Part shown: positions 49,568 to 58,413 of the stretch, in pieces | Position numbering within the stretch: position 1 is the stretch's first letter | How the letters are laid out: each line of letters starts with the position of its first letter | NCBI RefSeq assembly: GCF_004295665.1 | Contig: NZ_CP034759.1 | Location: forward strand, 1,426,001-1,490,000 | DNA: 64,000 nucleotides | Origin: Litorilituus sediminis | Lineage (GTDB): Bacteria > Pseudomonadota > Gammaproteobacteria > Enterobacterales > Alteromonadaceae | Reading direction: 5' to 3' | Position numbers and translations under genes: made by a program | The notes under the pieces: model-generated | Database searches by the model: none | The model's input: the letters and a program-made list of their open reading frames with translations, nothing else | Told to the model about the DNA's origin: nothing

Positions 49568-50552
49568 GGTTTTCTCCGTTAATATCAATAATTTTTGCTT
49601 GGCTATAGCTAGTTTGTGGCTTAATAAAATTAGCAAAGGCGACTTGGTAACCGTTAGTTAGCTCACTTTGCACCAATGACTGGCTGACATAGTCACTTGG
49701 GATATGCTTTAAGGTTAGCCCATGAAAATCAGCTTCATTAAAGGTTAAAATATCAAATGATGCCGGTGATAAAATCGCTAAAATTTTCGGTGCCATCGCC
49801 AGTAAATTAAGGTTCGATTCAAAACTCACATAACTACTACTTTCTTGTGGTGTCACATGAATGGTTAAATAATCATTATCTTTAATGGCGTTAAGCGAGT
49901 AGCCAAAGGGCTGAAAAACGAAATCATCAATGATAAAACCATCTAATAATTCATCAATCGCTAAAAATGAGCGAATCTCTTGAGCAGATAAATTGGGCGT
50001 AGTTAAAGCAATAGATGCTTGTGAGCTAATTTGATAGGCCAACAGCTCATACGTTTTATCTGTACTACTCGCGGTAAAGTCATTATCTTGATGAAAAACA
50101 TAAGTATGATGGCTATCTAGCTCACCAAAACGTAACGCTTTACCCTCAACATATTGGCTTAATAACTTAATATCATCACCAAAGCAGCTAAGCTGCTCAT
50201 GAGAAAAATATTCGTTTTTACGTTGATAAATAACCTGCTTAATTTTTGCTTGACCAATTTGCGCAATAAAATATTCTACTGAGTTAACTAACTTAGTTAC
50301 CCCGCAGGTTAAAATTACAATACGATCAGCCCAAACAAATAAGCTTGATTCAGATAATAAAAAGGCTTTGCAAGTTTGATTACTGATAGTTGAAAGAATT
50401 TTTGCGTGGCATTGTTCAACCAGTGTTGCCCAAAAACTATCGTCAATATCTTTGAGCAAGGACATCTGCTCACTATCAATAATAATCTCCGCCTTTTTTT
50501 CAGAGCCTTCAAAGTACACCTTAGGCACCCCATAAAAAACAAAAGTAGACAA
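49557..50552 (-). CDS. S-adenosylmethionine decarboxylase proenzyme, eukaryotic type
   Basis: Makes decarboxylated SAM for spermidine synthase. The 331 residues align with the animal/plant AdoMetDC family, not with the short bacterial SpeD: FEGSEKKAEIII near the start, self-cleavage site LLSE-SSLFVW near 65-74 (Ser becomes pyruvoyl), proton-donor Cys in ILTCGVTKL, then FGYSLNAI and TIHVTPQESSSYVSFESNL with the processing Ser and His. All key residues are present. It is first gene of the operon with speE and divergent from speB/speA across 100 bases. Confidence 0.92.
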   Translation of the reverse strand: MSTFVFYGVPKVYFEGSEKKAEIIIDSEQMSLLKDIDDSFWATLVEQCHAKILSTISNQTCKAFLLSESSLFVWADRIVILTCGVTKLVNSVEYFIAQIGQAKIKQVIYQRKNEYFSHEQLSCFGDDIKLLSQYVEGKALRFGELDSHHTYVFHQDNDFTASSTDKTYELLAYQISSQASIALTTPNLSAQEIRSFLAIDELLDGFIIDDFVFQPFGYSLNAIKDNDYLTIHVTPQESSSYVSFESNLNLLAMAPKILAILSPASFDILTFNEADFHGLTLKHIPSDYVSQSLVQSELTNGYQVAFANFIKPQTSYSQAKIIDINGENHAL

Positions 50553-50652
50553 TTTTACAAATTTTTTTATTTTTTGGGAATAAAAATTGCTATTACCTAA
50601 GATTTAATTACTGATATTATGCCGCCAATTTAAACTTGACTAAGGTTGTGAG

Positions 50653-51591
50653 ATGTTGAGCAAGGTTAAAAAAGTAAATATCTCTCTTGAAGCTGCCGCC
50701 ATTCCCTATGAGTGCAGCAAAACAACAAATGACATTCATGCAAATGCAGTTCACCTAATCGGCTTTGGTTTTGATGGCACAGCATGCTTTCGCAAAGGCA
50801 CTAAAGCTGGGCCTGAGGCACTGCGCGCCGTATCAGACGGTATTGAGTCTTATTCGCCTTATCTAGACTTGGATTTAGAAGATGTCAGCTTTTATGATTT
50901 AGGCAATTTATCAACTCAGGTAGATGAACAAGGCAGTGAACACGCCACCATTGCAGCGCAATGGCAAACGGCGACCGATGACTTTTTCCAGCTGTTTTCA
51001 GATGCCGAGATAAAAAATAATCATATTAAAGTGCTGACCTTAGGCGGTGAGCATTCAATTTCTTATGCGCCGCTAAAAACCTATTTAGCACAATACCCAG
51101 ACTTAGTGGTTATTCACCTAGACGCCCATGCAGATTTACGTGATGGTTACTTAGGGTTTCATTACTCGCATGCTGCCATTATGCGCCGCGCTTTAGATCA
51201 CTTTGGTGAACAGCACCAGTTAATTCAATACGGTATTCGCTCAGGTACTAAAGAAGAATACCAGTGGATGTCACAACACAATACGCTAAAACAAAGCCGA
51301 CAAGCCTTTTTAGCAAGTGTGGAGAAAATCGCTAACACTCGGCCTATTTATCTCACTTTTGACTTAGATTACTTTGATCCTAGCTTTTTCCCCGGCACTG
51401 GCACACCTGAGCCAGGCGGTGAAGATTTTCATTCCTTTGTTAGCTTGTGCAAAATACTGCGCAAGAAAAACTTTGTTGGCTGTGATGTCGTTGAACTGTC
51501 ACCTGAAATTGATAGCACAGGCAATAGCGATGTTTTTGCCGCCAAAGTTGTACGTGAACTTATTCTTTGCTTAAACGAAAACCACCAGTGA
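50653..51591 (+). CDS. speB: Agmatinase
   Basis: Hydrolyses agmatine to putrescine and urea. The 312 residues carry the ureohydrolase manganese motifs: GGEHSISYAPL, VIHLDAHADLRDGY and YLTFDLDYFDPSFFPGTGTP. It is 10 bases before speA on the same strand; together they give arginine to agmatine to putrescine. Formiminoglutamase or guanidinobutyrase is excluded mainly by context. Confidence 0.93.
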   Translation: MLSKVKKVNISLEAAAIPYECSKTTNDIHANAVHLIGFGFDGTACFRKGTKAGPEALRAVSDGIESYSPYLDLDLEDVSFYDLGNLSTQVDEQGSEHATIAAQWQTATDDFFQLFSDAEIKNNHIKVLTLGGEHSISYAPLKTYLAQYPDLVVIHLDAHADLRDGYLGFHYSHAAIMRRALDHFGEQHQLIQYGIRSGTKEEYQWMSQHNTLKQSRQAFLASVEKIANTRPIYLTFDLDYFDPSFFPGTGTPEPGGEDFHSFVSLCKILRKKNFVGCDVVELSPEIDSTGNSDVFAAKVVRELILCLNENHQ

Positions 51592-51601
51592 GAGCCTTCT
51601 T

Positions 51602-53527
51602 ATGAGCAAACCAACAAATCAAAAAAAAGCCTGGAGCATAGCTGACGCAGAACAGCTTTACCGGGTAAAACGCTGGAGTAACGGCTATTTCGATATTGGC
51701 GAGTGTGGCAACTTAATGGTTGTTCCTCGCTACAACGAAGCGAATTTGAAAATTAATATGCGTGAAGTGATTGATGAAATGCAGGCGAAAAACATTGCCT
51801 TTCCTGCAGTAATACGCTTTCACGATATTTTACGCTCGCAAGTAGAGCTAATAAATAAAACCTTTCGTAGTGTCATTGAAGACAGTGATTATGAAGGCAA
51901 GTACTTTGGTGTATTCCCGGTAAAAGTTAACCAAATGCGCGAGGTTATTGAAGAAATCGTTGATGTCGGTAATCGCTTTAACTATGGCCTAGAAGCGGGT
52001 TCAAAACCTGAATTAGCCGCCGCTTTAGCATACAACACCAACAATGATTCACTAACCATTTTAAATGGCTACAAAGATGAAGAGTACCTGCGCTTAGCCT
52101 TACTGGGCAGAAAAATTGGCCGTAAAGTAGTTATCGTGATTGAAAAGTTTAGCGAACTTAACATGCTAGTAAAGCTCGCTAAATCTATGGATGTTAGACC
52201 AATTATCGGCCTGCGCATTAAAATGATGGTCAAAGGTCGTGGTAAGTGGGAAAGCTCAAGCGGCGAGCGCGCTAAATTTGGTTTAAGTATAGGTGAAATA
52301 TTAACCGCGATTAGCTTATGCGAGCAGGAAAATCTACTTGATTGCGTACAGTTACTGCATTTTCATATTGGTAGCCAATTAACCGATATTCGCGCCATTA
52401 AAGAAGCGGTGCAAGAAGCAGCCACGGTATACACGCAATTAATCAAGCGCGGCGTGCCGATTCAATATGTTGACGTTGGCGGTGGCCTAGCTGTCGATTA
52501 CGATGGCTCACAGTCCACTAATGATTCTTCCTGTAACTACGACTTAAGCCAATACGTTGCTGATATTGTCACCGGCTTTAAACAAAACTGTGATTTGCAA
52601 TCGGTACCACATCCGCATTTAGTTAGCGAAAGTGGCAGGGCAATTACCGCGCATCACTCTTGTGTAGTTACTAAAGTTATTGGTGAAATTAACCCGGGCG
52701 GGACGCAATTTCCAACCAAAAAGGTCACGGGCGAGCACATTATTGTTACCAATATGCGTGATATCTACCAAGGACTAAATGATGATAATTATCAAGAAGC
52801 GTACAACCATATTGTTCCTTTAAAAGAGCAAGCAATACAGGCATTTAAGCTTGGGGTATTATCCCTTGAAGAGGTCGCAAAAACAGAAACCCTTTACTGG
52901 AGTACTCTTAATGCTATTGAGAGCATTACTGAGCACCTCAACTTTATTCCTGAAGAGCTAAAAGAAATTCCTGAATTGCTATCCTCTCAGTATTTAGCCA
53001 ACTTTTCTGTGTTTCAATCTGCGGCAGATTCATGGGCAATTGAGCAAGTGCTACCGGTTGTGCCTATTTCAAGGTTGAATGAAAAGCCAAGTAAACTCTG
53101 TAGTTTAGTGGATATTACCTGTGATAGTGATGGCAAAATTGATAAGTTTATCGGTGATGAAACCGTTGCTAATAATGTGCCTTTGCATAAGTTAAATAAA
53201 GATGAAGATTATTTTATCGGCTTATTTTTAACGGGTGCTTATCAGGATGTGATGGGCGACATGCATAACTTATTTGGCCGCTTAAATGAGGTACATATTG
53301 TGAGTTATGATGATGATCCAAAAGATTTTTACATTGAGGAAGTAGTAAAAGGCTCCTCGATGGAAAATGTCTTATCAACTATGCAATATACGCCAGAAAT
53401 TATGGCGCAATCAGTAAAACGAGCCATTGATAGAAAAATTCAACAAGGGCAAATAAAGCCGCGTGAAGGCGTGGATTTAATCGACTTTTATGAAGATTGT
53501 TTGCGTGGTTACACTTATCTTAAGTAG
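51602..53527 (+). CDS. speA: Biosynthetic arginine decarboxylase
   Basis: PLP enzyme converting arginine to agmatine. The 641 residues match the SpeA family length. PLP Lys is in YFGVFPVKVNQMREV near 97-111; also GLEAGSKPELAAAL, the HFHIGSQLTDIRAIKEAV glycine/His region near 259-276, YVDVGGGLAVDYDGS, and CDSDGKIDKF with the substrate-binding Cys-Asp near 507-516. RBS in AGAGCCTTCTT is weak, so coupling to speB 10 bases upstream is likely. A strong terminator follows. Confidence 0.96.
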   Translation: MSKPTNQKKAWSIADAEQLYRVKRWSNGYFDIGECGNLMVVPRYNEANLKINMREVIDEMQAKNIAFPAVIRFHDILRSQVELINKTFRSVIEDSDYEGKYFGVFPVKVNQMREVIEEIVDVGNRFNYGLEAGSKPELAAALAYNTNNDSLTILNGYKDEEYLRLALLGRKIGRKVVIVIEKFSELNMLVKLAKSMDVRPIIGLRIKMMVKGRGKWESSSGERAKFGLSIGEILTAISLCEQENLLDCVQLLHFHIGSQLTDIRAIKEAVQEAATVYTQLIKRGVPIQYVDVGGGLAVDYDGSQSTNDSSCNYDLSQYVADIVTGFKQNCDLQSVPHPHLVSESGRAITAHHSCVVTKVIGEINPGGTQFPTKKVTGEHIIVTNMRDIYQGLNDDNYQEAYNHIVPLKEQAIQAFKLGVLSLEEVAKTETLYWSTLNAIESITEHLNFIPEELKEIPELLSSQYLANFSVFQSAADSWAIEQVLPVVPISRLNEKPSKLCSLVDITCDSDGKIDKFIGDETVANNVPLHKLNKDEDYFIGLFLTGAYQDVMGDMHNLFGRLNEVHIVSYDDDPKDFYIEEVVKGSSMENVLSTMQYTPEIMAQSVKRAIDRKIQQGQIKPREGVDLIDFYEDCLRGYTYLK

Positions 53528-53564
53528 CTTGCTCAATGCATAGAAAATTCAGGTAACTAAAATG

Positions 53565-53602
53565 AAAAATGGGAAATAACAACACGGTTATTTCCCATTT
53601 TT
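53565..53602. terminator. Bidirectional Rho-independent terminator
   Basis: A perfect 16-bp stem (53565-53580 with 53587-53602), loop AACACG, with A and T runs. It serves speA and the convergent QEGLA-motif gene. Confidence 0.88.
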
Positions 53603-53632
53603 TATCTCATCACTTATTCAGTTAACTATTTA

Positions 53633-55624
53633 CTACTTTATTGAATTAACTATAAAATTAAGCACTTTATCCCCTGAGGATGCATAGCTAATATCAAACA
53701 AAGGTATGGGCTTTTCTAACATACCGCGCTCGACCATTTCAGAAACAACATCAAAATCAAGTAAGCCGGTTTTACCCACTAATAAGTTATCTAGCGGCTG
53801 CTCTTTCACTACCTTTAAGATATCTCTAAGCCCCGTTAAATATAAATAATCTTTGGTAAAGCCACCACCTCGATACACTCGCGTTGTTAAGGTAAAAGCA
53901 ACCTCTTTTGCCAATGAAAAATCATTCATCAAGGCATGATAAGTTTTAACAAAGTCGCCATGCTCTAACATGTACTGAACAGCAATCACCCTAAGCGCTA
54001 AACTTTTTAATCTTTGTATTGTTAAACTACCAGAGCAATATTCACTGTATATGGCAATACCTTCTTGAGTATGAGTATTCCCTGTTAAACCTAAACTAAA
54101 TACTTTTAACGGATGCTTTTTAGCATTAATACTGGTCAGCATATGAATGCCTAACTCATGATAAGCAAATGCGTGTAACTCTTTTTTGCTAAACTGCGCA
54201 TCCTTATTGATTAATAATAAGGCTTTTTCATTATTGACCATGGCTTTGGCAACAATCTTTGCTGACTTTTCTACCTTACACTTAAGCCCCCAAGCTTTTG
54301 CCTGGTCGGCGAAATAATCAACCGCCTCATCGGCATTAAAATAAAGCTGATCATCTTCCTCTTGCTCATCATTGATATGCAGTAAAAATTGAGCATTGGC
54401 TATGTCAGTATGATTTGGCTCACCATAGTATTTCAGCGAGTTATAAACAAAATCATCAGTACCAATAGATGCCAACAAATCAATTTTACTGGCTAAATTA
54501 TCAATAACATGACGGTAAAGTTGCTGAATCCCGGCATCAGCGACATCATCTACCGGCAACTTATATAAATGCTCACGAAATTTATAAGGGTTTATATTCA
54601 GTTGCTTGTAGTTAAAGTTTGGCGAGATATAACTATTTTTCTTTAAAAAACGATTTTTTTGCGCGAGCAAATTTATCGGATTAATATAATTTAATGTCTC
54701 AACACTTTTGCATAGCGAAAATAGCTTTTTATCCAGCGCTAATAATTCAGGGCTAATATTGGACGAGAGCATATCTGCTTTTTGCGTGCTTTTTTTCTTA
54801 GTATAACGACGCATAAAAAATGCAGCCGATTCACCAATTGCATTTTTAAAACCAGATTTGAGCTCCTCTAGCACAAGCGGATAAAGCTCACCTGAGTTTT
54901 CATCCATAAAGACTTTTTTTACTTCAATTGGCAATACTAAGGTATTGTCAAAATGCGCATTGATATGGGAAATAAAATAACCTCTACCATGAAAAACCTT
55001 GTCGGTTTCTGCACTCACATCAAGGTTAGGTAATTCAATTTTATTGAGCTGACGCTCAAAGTGCTTAATGACCTGCCCCCAGCGTTCAACATCAATTTGC
55101 TCAGAGCCAATGTTAAATGTGGGCGTATTTTCATCTCGTTGTTTGTAATTATACGAATGAATATCAAAAACAATGGCGTTACCAAATTGCTTTTCAATCA
55201 CTGAAACTATCGCTTCGAGCACCTTATAAAAAGACTCATGCTTTTGATGACTGATTAAACGCTGTTTTGGTGTTAATGACTTTTGCCAAATTTGTTTTTG
55301 ATTTGCTCTTTTAAAGTACGTTGATAACGCCTTAGCGCGATTTAAGTCATACTCAAAGCGCGAGTCATTAGCAATTAACTGAATTGGAAAAGAAGACAGG
55401 AGCTCGTCTGTATAAGGAGCTTCTTCATGGTACTTTTCTTGTTTAGACAGTAAAAATAATTTACTTAGCTCAGCGCGCAACCTCTGACCATTATGAATTG
55501 CCGCGCATATTAACGGCGTGTACTCGTCTATTTTGACAATAAACGAGCCACCATTAACTTCAGCATGAAAGCATTTACGCTTTTTAATCAGCTGAATGCA
55601 TTCTTCATCAGATAGCGTTAGCAT
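53633..55624 (-). CDS. QEGLA-motif (DUF1704/TIGR02421-like) metallopeptidase-family protein
   Basis: 663 residues from the ATG at 55624. The N-terminal 280 residues resemble an N-formylglutamate-amidohydrolase-like domain (FDIHSYNYKQRDENTPTFNI). The C-terminal half is DUF1704, with HELGIH near 489-494 (HExxxH zinc motif of the MATCAP tyrosine-carboxypeptidase group) and QEGIA near 520-524 in place of QEGLA. A Vibrio member was reported to modulate flavohaemoglobin expression. Such genes normally follow a glutathione-synthetase-like ATP-grasp gene; here the preceding copy is a truncated duplicate. Confidence 0.85.
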   Translation of the reverse strand: MLTLSDEECIQLIKKRKCFHAEVNGGSFIVKIDEYTPLICAAIHNGQRLRAELSKLFLLSKQEKYHEEAPYTDELLSSFPIQLIANDSRFEYDLNRAKALSTYFKRANQKQIWQKSLTPKQRLISHQKHESFYKVLEAIVSVIEKQFGNAIVFDIHSYNYKQRDENTPTFNIGSEQIDVERWGQVIKHFERQLNKIELPNLDVSAETDKVFHGRGYFISHINAHFDNTLVLPIEVKKVFMDENSGELYPLVLEELKSGFKNAIGESAAFFMRRYTKKKSTQKADMLSSNISPELLALDKKLFSLCKSVETLNYINPINLLAQKNRFLKKNSYISPNFNYKQLNINPYKFREHLYKLPVDDVADAGIQQLYRHVIDNLASKIDLLASIGTDDFVYNSLKYYGEPNHTDIANAQFLLHINDEQEEDDQLYFNADEAVDYFADQAKAWGLKCKVEKSAKIVAKAMVNNEKALLLINKDAQFSKKELHAFAYHELGIHMLTSINAKKHPLKVFSLGLTGNTHTQEGIAIYSEYCSGSLTIQRLKSLALRVIAVQYMLEHGDFVKTYHALMNDFSLAKEVAFTLTTRVYRGGGFTKDYLYLTGLRDILKVVKEQPLDNLLVGKTGLLDFDVVSEMVERGMLEKPIPLFDISYASSGDKVLNFIVNSIK

Positions 55625-56044
55625 CTTCAATAACCTGTCTAAATTCGGTTTTTCGGTTCATAACAAACTCTTTAGCCTGCACCACACTTTCAACAAAGTC
55701 GATCACTTGCGCTTGCAGCTTGACGCGATTTAATTTATTAATCCTAACGATACCACCTGGGCTCATTACATTGACTTCAATTAACTTACCGCCAATAACA
55801 TCAATACCAGTAAAGTATAAGCCATCTCGAACCAGCTTAGGACCTATGTATTTACATAGCTTTTTCTCTTGTGCGGTTAATTTATGCTTAACCACCTTAC
55901 CGCCAGCATGAACATTTGAACGAACATCATTTGAGGCCGGTACTCGTTTCATCGCACCAATGGGTTCACCATTTAACATTAAAATACGAACATCACCTTC
56001 ATGCGCGCCATGAACATAATCTTGTAAAATAACATAGTTACTAC
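55432..56044. repeat. 613-bp direct repeat, copy A
   Basis: Matches 57801-58413 with no gaps and about six substitutions. It covers the 3' part of the ATP-grasp gene and the 5' part of the QEGLA gene. Homology ends sharply at both sides; no inverted repeats or target duplication are seen. Confidence 0.92.
55608..56044 (-). pseudogene. 5'-truncated copy of the glutathione-synthetase-like ATP-grasp gene
   Basis: Holds only the last 145 or so residues of the ATP-grasp protein, from SNYVILQDYVHGAHEGDVR to the stop. The catalytic C-terminal metal motif is kept but the N-terminal and most ATP-lid residues are missing. The frame enters from unrelated sequence at 56045 (LLPR) and has no credible start. 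It differs from the complete copy by Ser for Thr in VPASNDV. Its stop overlaps the start of the intact QEGLA gene, so it may only supply translational coupling if transcribed. Confidence 0.9.
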
Positions 56045-56182
56045 GAGGTAATAGCAACCTGAGGTAAACATGTACCTTGTGAAAACATTACAACAATATA
56101 GAAATATTGGTTAGCATAAATACATTTGCTATATTAATTATTTACACTTAATTTTTGCTATAAAAGCTTATCAGAGGTAAAT

Positions 56183-56545
56183 ATGAGTAAACCTCAAAAA
56201 ATAATATTTTTCGGATTCTGCCTAGGCATCATAATGTGGAGCTTTTCTCAGTTACTCTTTAGCACTAATGAACCCTGGGATTCTCCCTATTATTATGCAG
56301 GAATGTTATTATTTCCATATTTATTGTATATGTACGATAAGAATTATGTATTAATTGGAATCTTAGGTTTGCTAGCTGGACAACTTTTTTCACTATTATT
56401 TAGACAACATATACTAGGTATAGGCTCTAAAGAAATTCTAGAGCCTATATTAGGGATTATGCTATTCTCTGCTTTCCCCGTATTTCTTAGTTATTGCATT
56501 ATATTTATAATAAATAGCATTTGGTGCAAGATTGTACGGAAATAG
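56183..56545 (+). CDS. Small membrane protein of unknown function
   Basis: 120 residues, with RBS AGAGGT before the ATG. Hydrophobic segments near 8-27, 37-52, 55-75 and 85-113 indicate an inner-membrane protein. No family was recognised. It is convergent with the phospholipase-A2-like gene, with stops 10 bases apart, inside the insert. It could protect against that protein, but the convergent orientation gives no operon support. Confidence 0.6.
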   Translation: MSKPQKIIFFGFCLGIIMWSFSQLLFSTNEPWDSPYYYAGMLLFPYLLYMYDKNYVLIGILGLLAGQLFSLLFRQHILGIGSKEILEPILGIMLFSAFPVFLSYCIIFIINSIWCKIVRK

Positions 56546-56554
56546 AATTTGATA

Positions 56555-57529
56555 CTAATCTAAAATAATGTAATTGCAGCCTGAAGTATATGTTCCTGTG
56601 GCAATGCCATTAGTAAGCACAATCCATACTTCACATGTAAATCTATACCTTTTAGAGCTAGGTTCACCTCTACCTCCTTGACCAGTACCATCATCATAGA
56701 ACGTAGTTCCTGTAAATGTACTAAATCTTTCACCTAATTTTTCAGCTTCATTCATAAAGCTTGCTATGGCAATTGCTCTAGCATTCTCTTGGCAGGCTAC
56801 TTGTTCACTAGGATTTGGTGTCGCGGCACAAAATGCATCCCATGCAGCTTGAGACCACTTTACAGCAGTATGATACACAATAGTCAAATCAACCAACAAT
56901 AAATACTCTAAAGTCTTTTCTGGGTTTCTTGATTTAAAGTACCTTACTTGATTCATCATATTTAATTTAAATGCGTCGTCACAAGCTCTTTTGTCTACCC
57001 CCGAATCATAACAAAAATCATGAGCCTTACAAGCCCCCGGAAATACCTCTGGGGATGAAGAGCACCAGTCTGAAGGGTAAGAATCAGCTGCCTGAAATAT
57101 ATCAAAATTCTGCCCTTGTTTTATTTCTTCTTGCAAAAGGTTTAAGTTATGGTCATGTGACACTAGAGACTTTTTTTTTATAAATGATGCTTCCTCAATG
57201 TACTCTAAAAGTTTTTGCGTAAATATCTTTAAACTTTTCTTTTTGATTTTAGAGAGTTCAAAGTTTTCGCTTATTAAGTAAGCTTTATTTTTGTATGTAT
57301 CTAAGTAAATCTGTCCATCAGGGAATAGCTGTTTACAAAGTTCAACCTTTACTGAATTACTATTGCATATCGCAATGTTATCCATATCGTAAGAGTTGTT
57401 ATATCTTTTTAAGTCTTCATGGTAATTAATAGATACCCCTTCTATCAAAAAATCCTCAGGTAATATATTTGCTAGAAGCAGCATAGGTAAGAAGTAGAGT
57501 AAAGCAATAATTAGCTTAAATATTTGCAT
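56555..57529 (-). CDS. Secreted phospholipase-A2-like protein
   Basis: 324 residues. An N-terminal signal peptide (core FKLIIALLYFLPMLLLA) predicts export. The motif GACKAHDFCYDSG at about 165-177 matches the phospholipase A2 active site C-x-x-H-D-x-C-Y, with catalytic His170-Asp171, followed by CDDAFKLNM. The N-terminal 150 residues and the last 80 (with FTGTTFYDDGTGQGGRGEPS) are unassigned. About ten Cys suggest disulphides. It could be a lipase toxin, a nutrient phospholipase or an inactive relative. A 7-bp microsatellite lies about 120 bases upstream. Confidence 0.7.
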   Translation of the reverse strand: MQIFKLIIALLYFLPMLLLANILPEDFLIEGVSINYHEDLKRYNNSYDMDNIAICNSNSVKVELCKQLFPDGQIYLDTYKNKAYLISENFELSKIKKKSLKIFTQKLLEYIEEASFIKKKSLVSHDHNLNLLQEEIKQGQNFDIFQAADSYPSDWCSSSPEVFPGACKAHDFCYDSGVDKRACDDAFKLNMMNQVRYFKSRNPEKTLEYLLLVDLTIVYHTAVKWSQAAWDAFCAATPNPSEQVACQENARAIAIASFMNEAEKLGERFSTFTGTTFYDDGTGQGGRGEPSSKRYRFTCEVWIVLTNGIATGTYTSGCNYIILD

Positions 57530-57650
57530 ATAAATTATCCTTAATTTAAGTTTATAGTTCCTGACATCCTCAAAAGCCTAGTAATTGAAATATAAAGTGT
57601 CAAGCTGAGAGTTAAGATAATACTAGACCCGTTCACAAGCTATTCTTTAT

Positions 57651-57712
57651 GCTTTTGGCTTTTGGCTTTTGGCTTTTGGCTTTTGGCTTTTGGCTTTTGG
57701 CTTTTGGCTTTT
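57651..57712. repeat. Heptanucleotide microsatellite (GCTTTTG)n
   Basis: Eight complete tandem copies of GCTTTTG plus a partial ninth, in the spacer upstream of the phospholipase-A2-like gene and downstream of the truncated QEGLA copy. It is uninterrupted and not a multiple of three. Confidence 0.95.
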
Positions 57713-57774
57713 TAGCTTTTAGAGTGGATATTTACATAAAGCTAAAGCTTTTTTTTAAAGTGAAAAGTATTCCT

Positions 57775-57993
57775 CTATATACAAAGCTCTTCTTTATAAA
57801 ACTTTTCTTGTTTAGACAGTAAAAATAATTTACTTAGCTCAGCGCGCAACCTCTGACCATTATGAATTGCCGCGCATATTAACGGCGTGTACTCGTCTAT
57901 TTTGACAATAAACGAGCCACCATTAACTTCAGCATGAAAGCATTTACGCTTTTTAATCAGCTGAATGCATTCTTCATCAGATAGCGTTAGCAT
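57775..57993 (-). pseudogene. 3'-truncated copy of the QEGLA-motif gene
   Basis: The first 64 or so residues (MLTLSDEECIQLIKKRK through SKQEK) equal the start of the intact gene at 55624. At 57801 homology ends and a short foreign tail (FYKEELCI) leads to a stop. Its start still overlaps the end of the complete ATP-grasp gene as in the ancestral operon. Confidence 0.9.
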
Positions 57994-58413
57994 CTTCAAT
58001 AACCTGTCTAAATTCGGTTTTTCGGTTCATAACAAACTCTTTAGCCTGCACCACACTTTCAACAAAGTCGATCACTTGCGCTTGCAGCTTGACGCGATTT
58101 AGCTTATTAATCCTAACGATACCACCTGGGCTCATTACATTGACTTCAATTAACTTACCGCCAATAACATCAATACCAGTAAAGTATAAGCCATCTCGAA
58201 CCAGCTTAGGACCTATGTATTTACATAGCTTTTTCTCTTGTGCGGTTAATTTATGCTTAACGACTTTTCCGCCAGCATGAACATTTGAACGAACATCATT
58301 TGTGGCCGGTACTCGTTTCATCGCACCAATGGGTTCACCATTTAACATTAAAATACGAACATCACCTTCATGCGCGCCATGAACATAATCTTGTAAAATA
58401 ACATAGTTACTAC
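57801..58413. repeat. 613-bp direct repeat, copy B
   Basis: Partner of 55432-56044, offset 2,369 bases. Differences cluster near 58100, 58262-58270 and 58303. Confidence 0.92.

Larger units (their letters stand above)
56045..57800. mobile_element. 1,756-bp insert between the direct repeats
   Basis: Unique AT-rich DNA bracketed by the two 613-bp repeats. It carries two convergent genes (membrane protein, phospholipase-A2-like secreted protein) and a heptanucleotide microsatellite. It has no transposase, integrase or terminal inverted repeats. The arrangement, an intact upstream gene plus truncated downstream gene on one side and the mirror situation on the other, is what single-crossover integration of a 2,369-bp circle would leave. 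Confidence 0.6.

Noticed and set aside
57651..57712. CRISPR-like repeat array
   Set aside because: Units are 7 bp with no spacers; it is a simple microsatellite.
55432..58413. Composite transposon flanked by insertion sequences
   Set aside because: The 613-bp repeats are pieces of two host genes, not insertion sequences; no transposase, inverted ends or target duplication.
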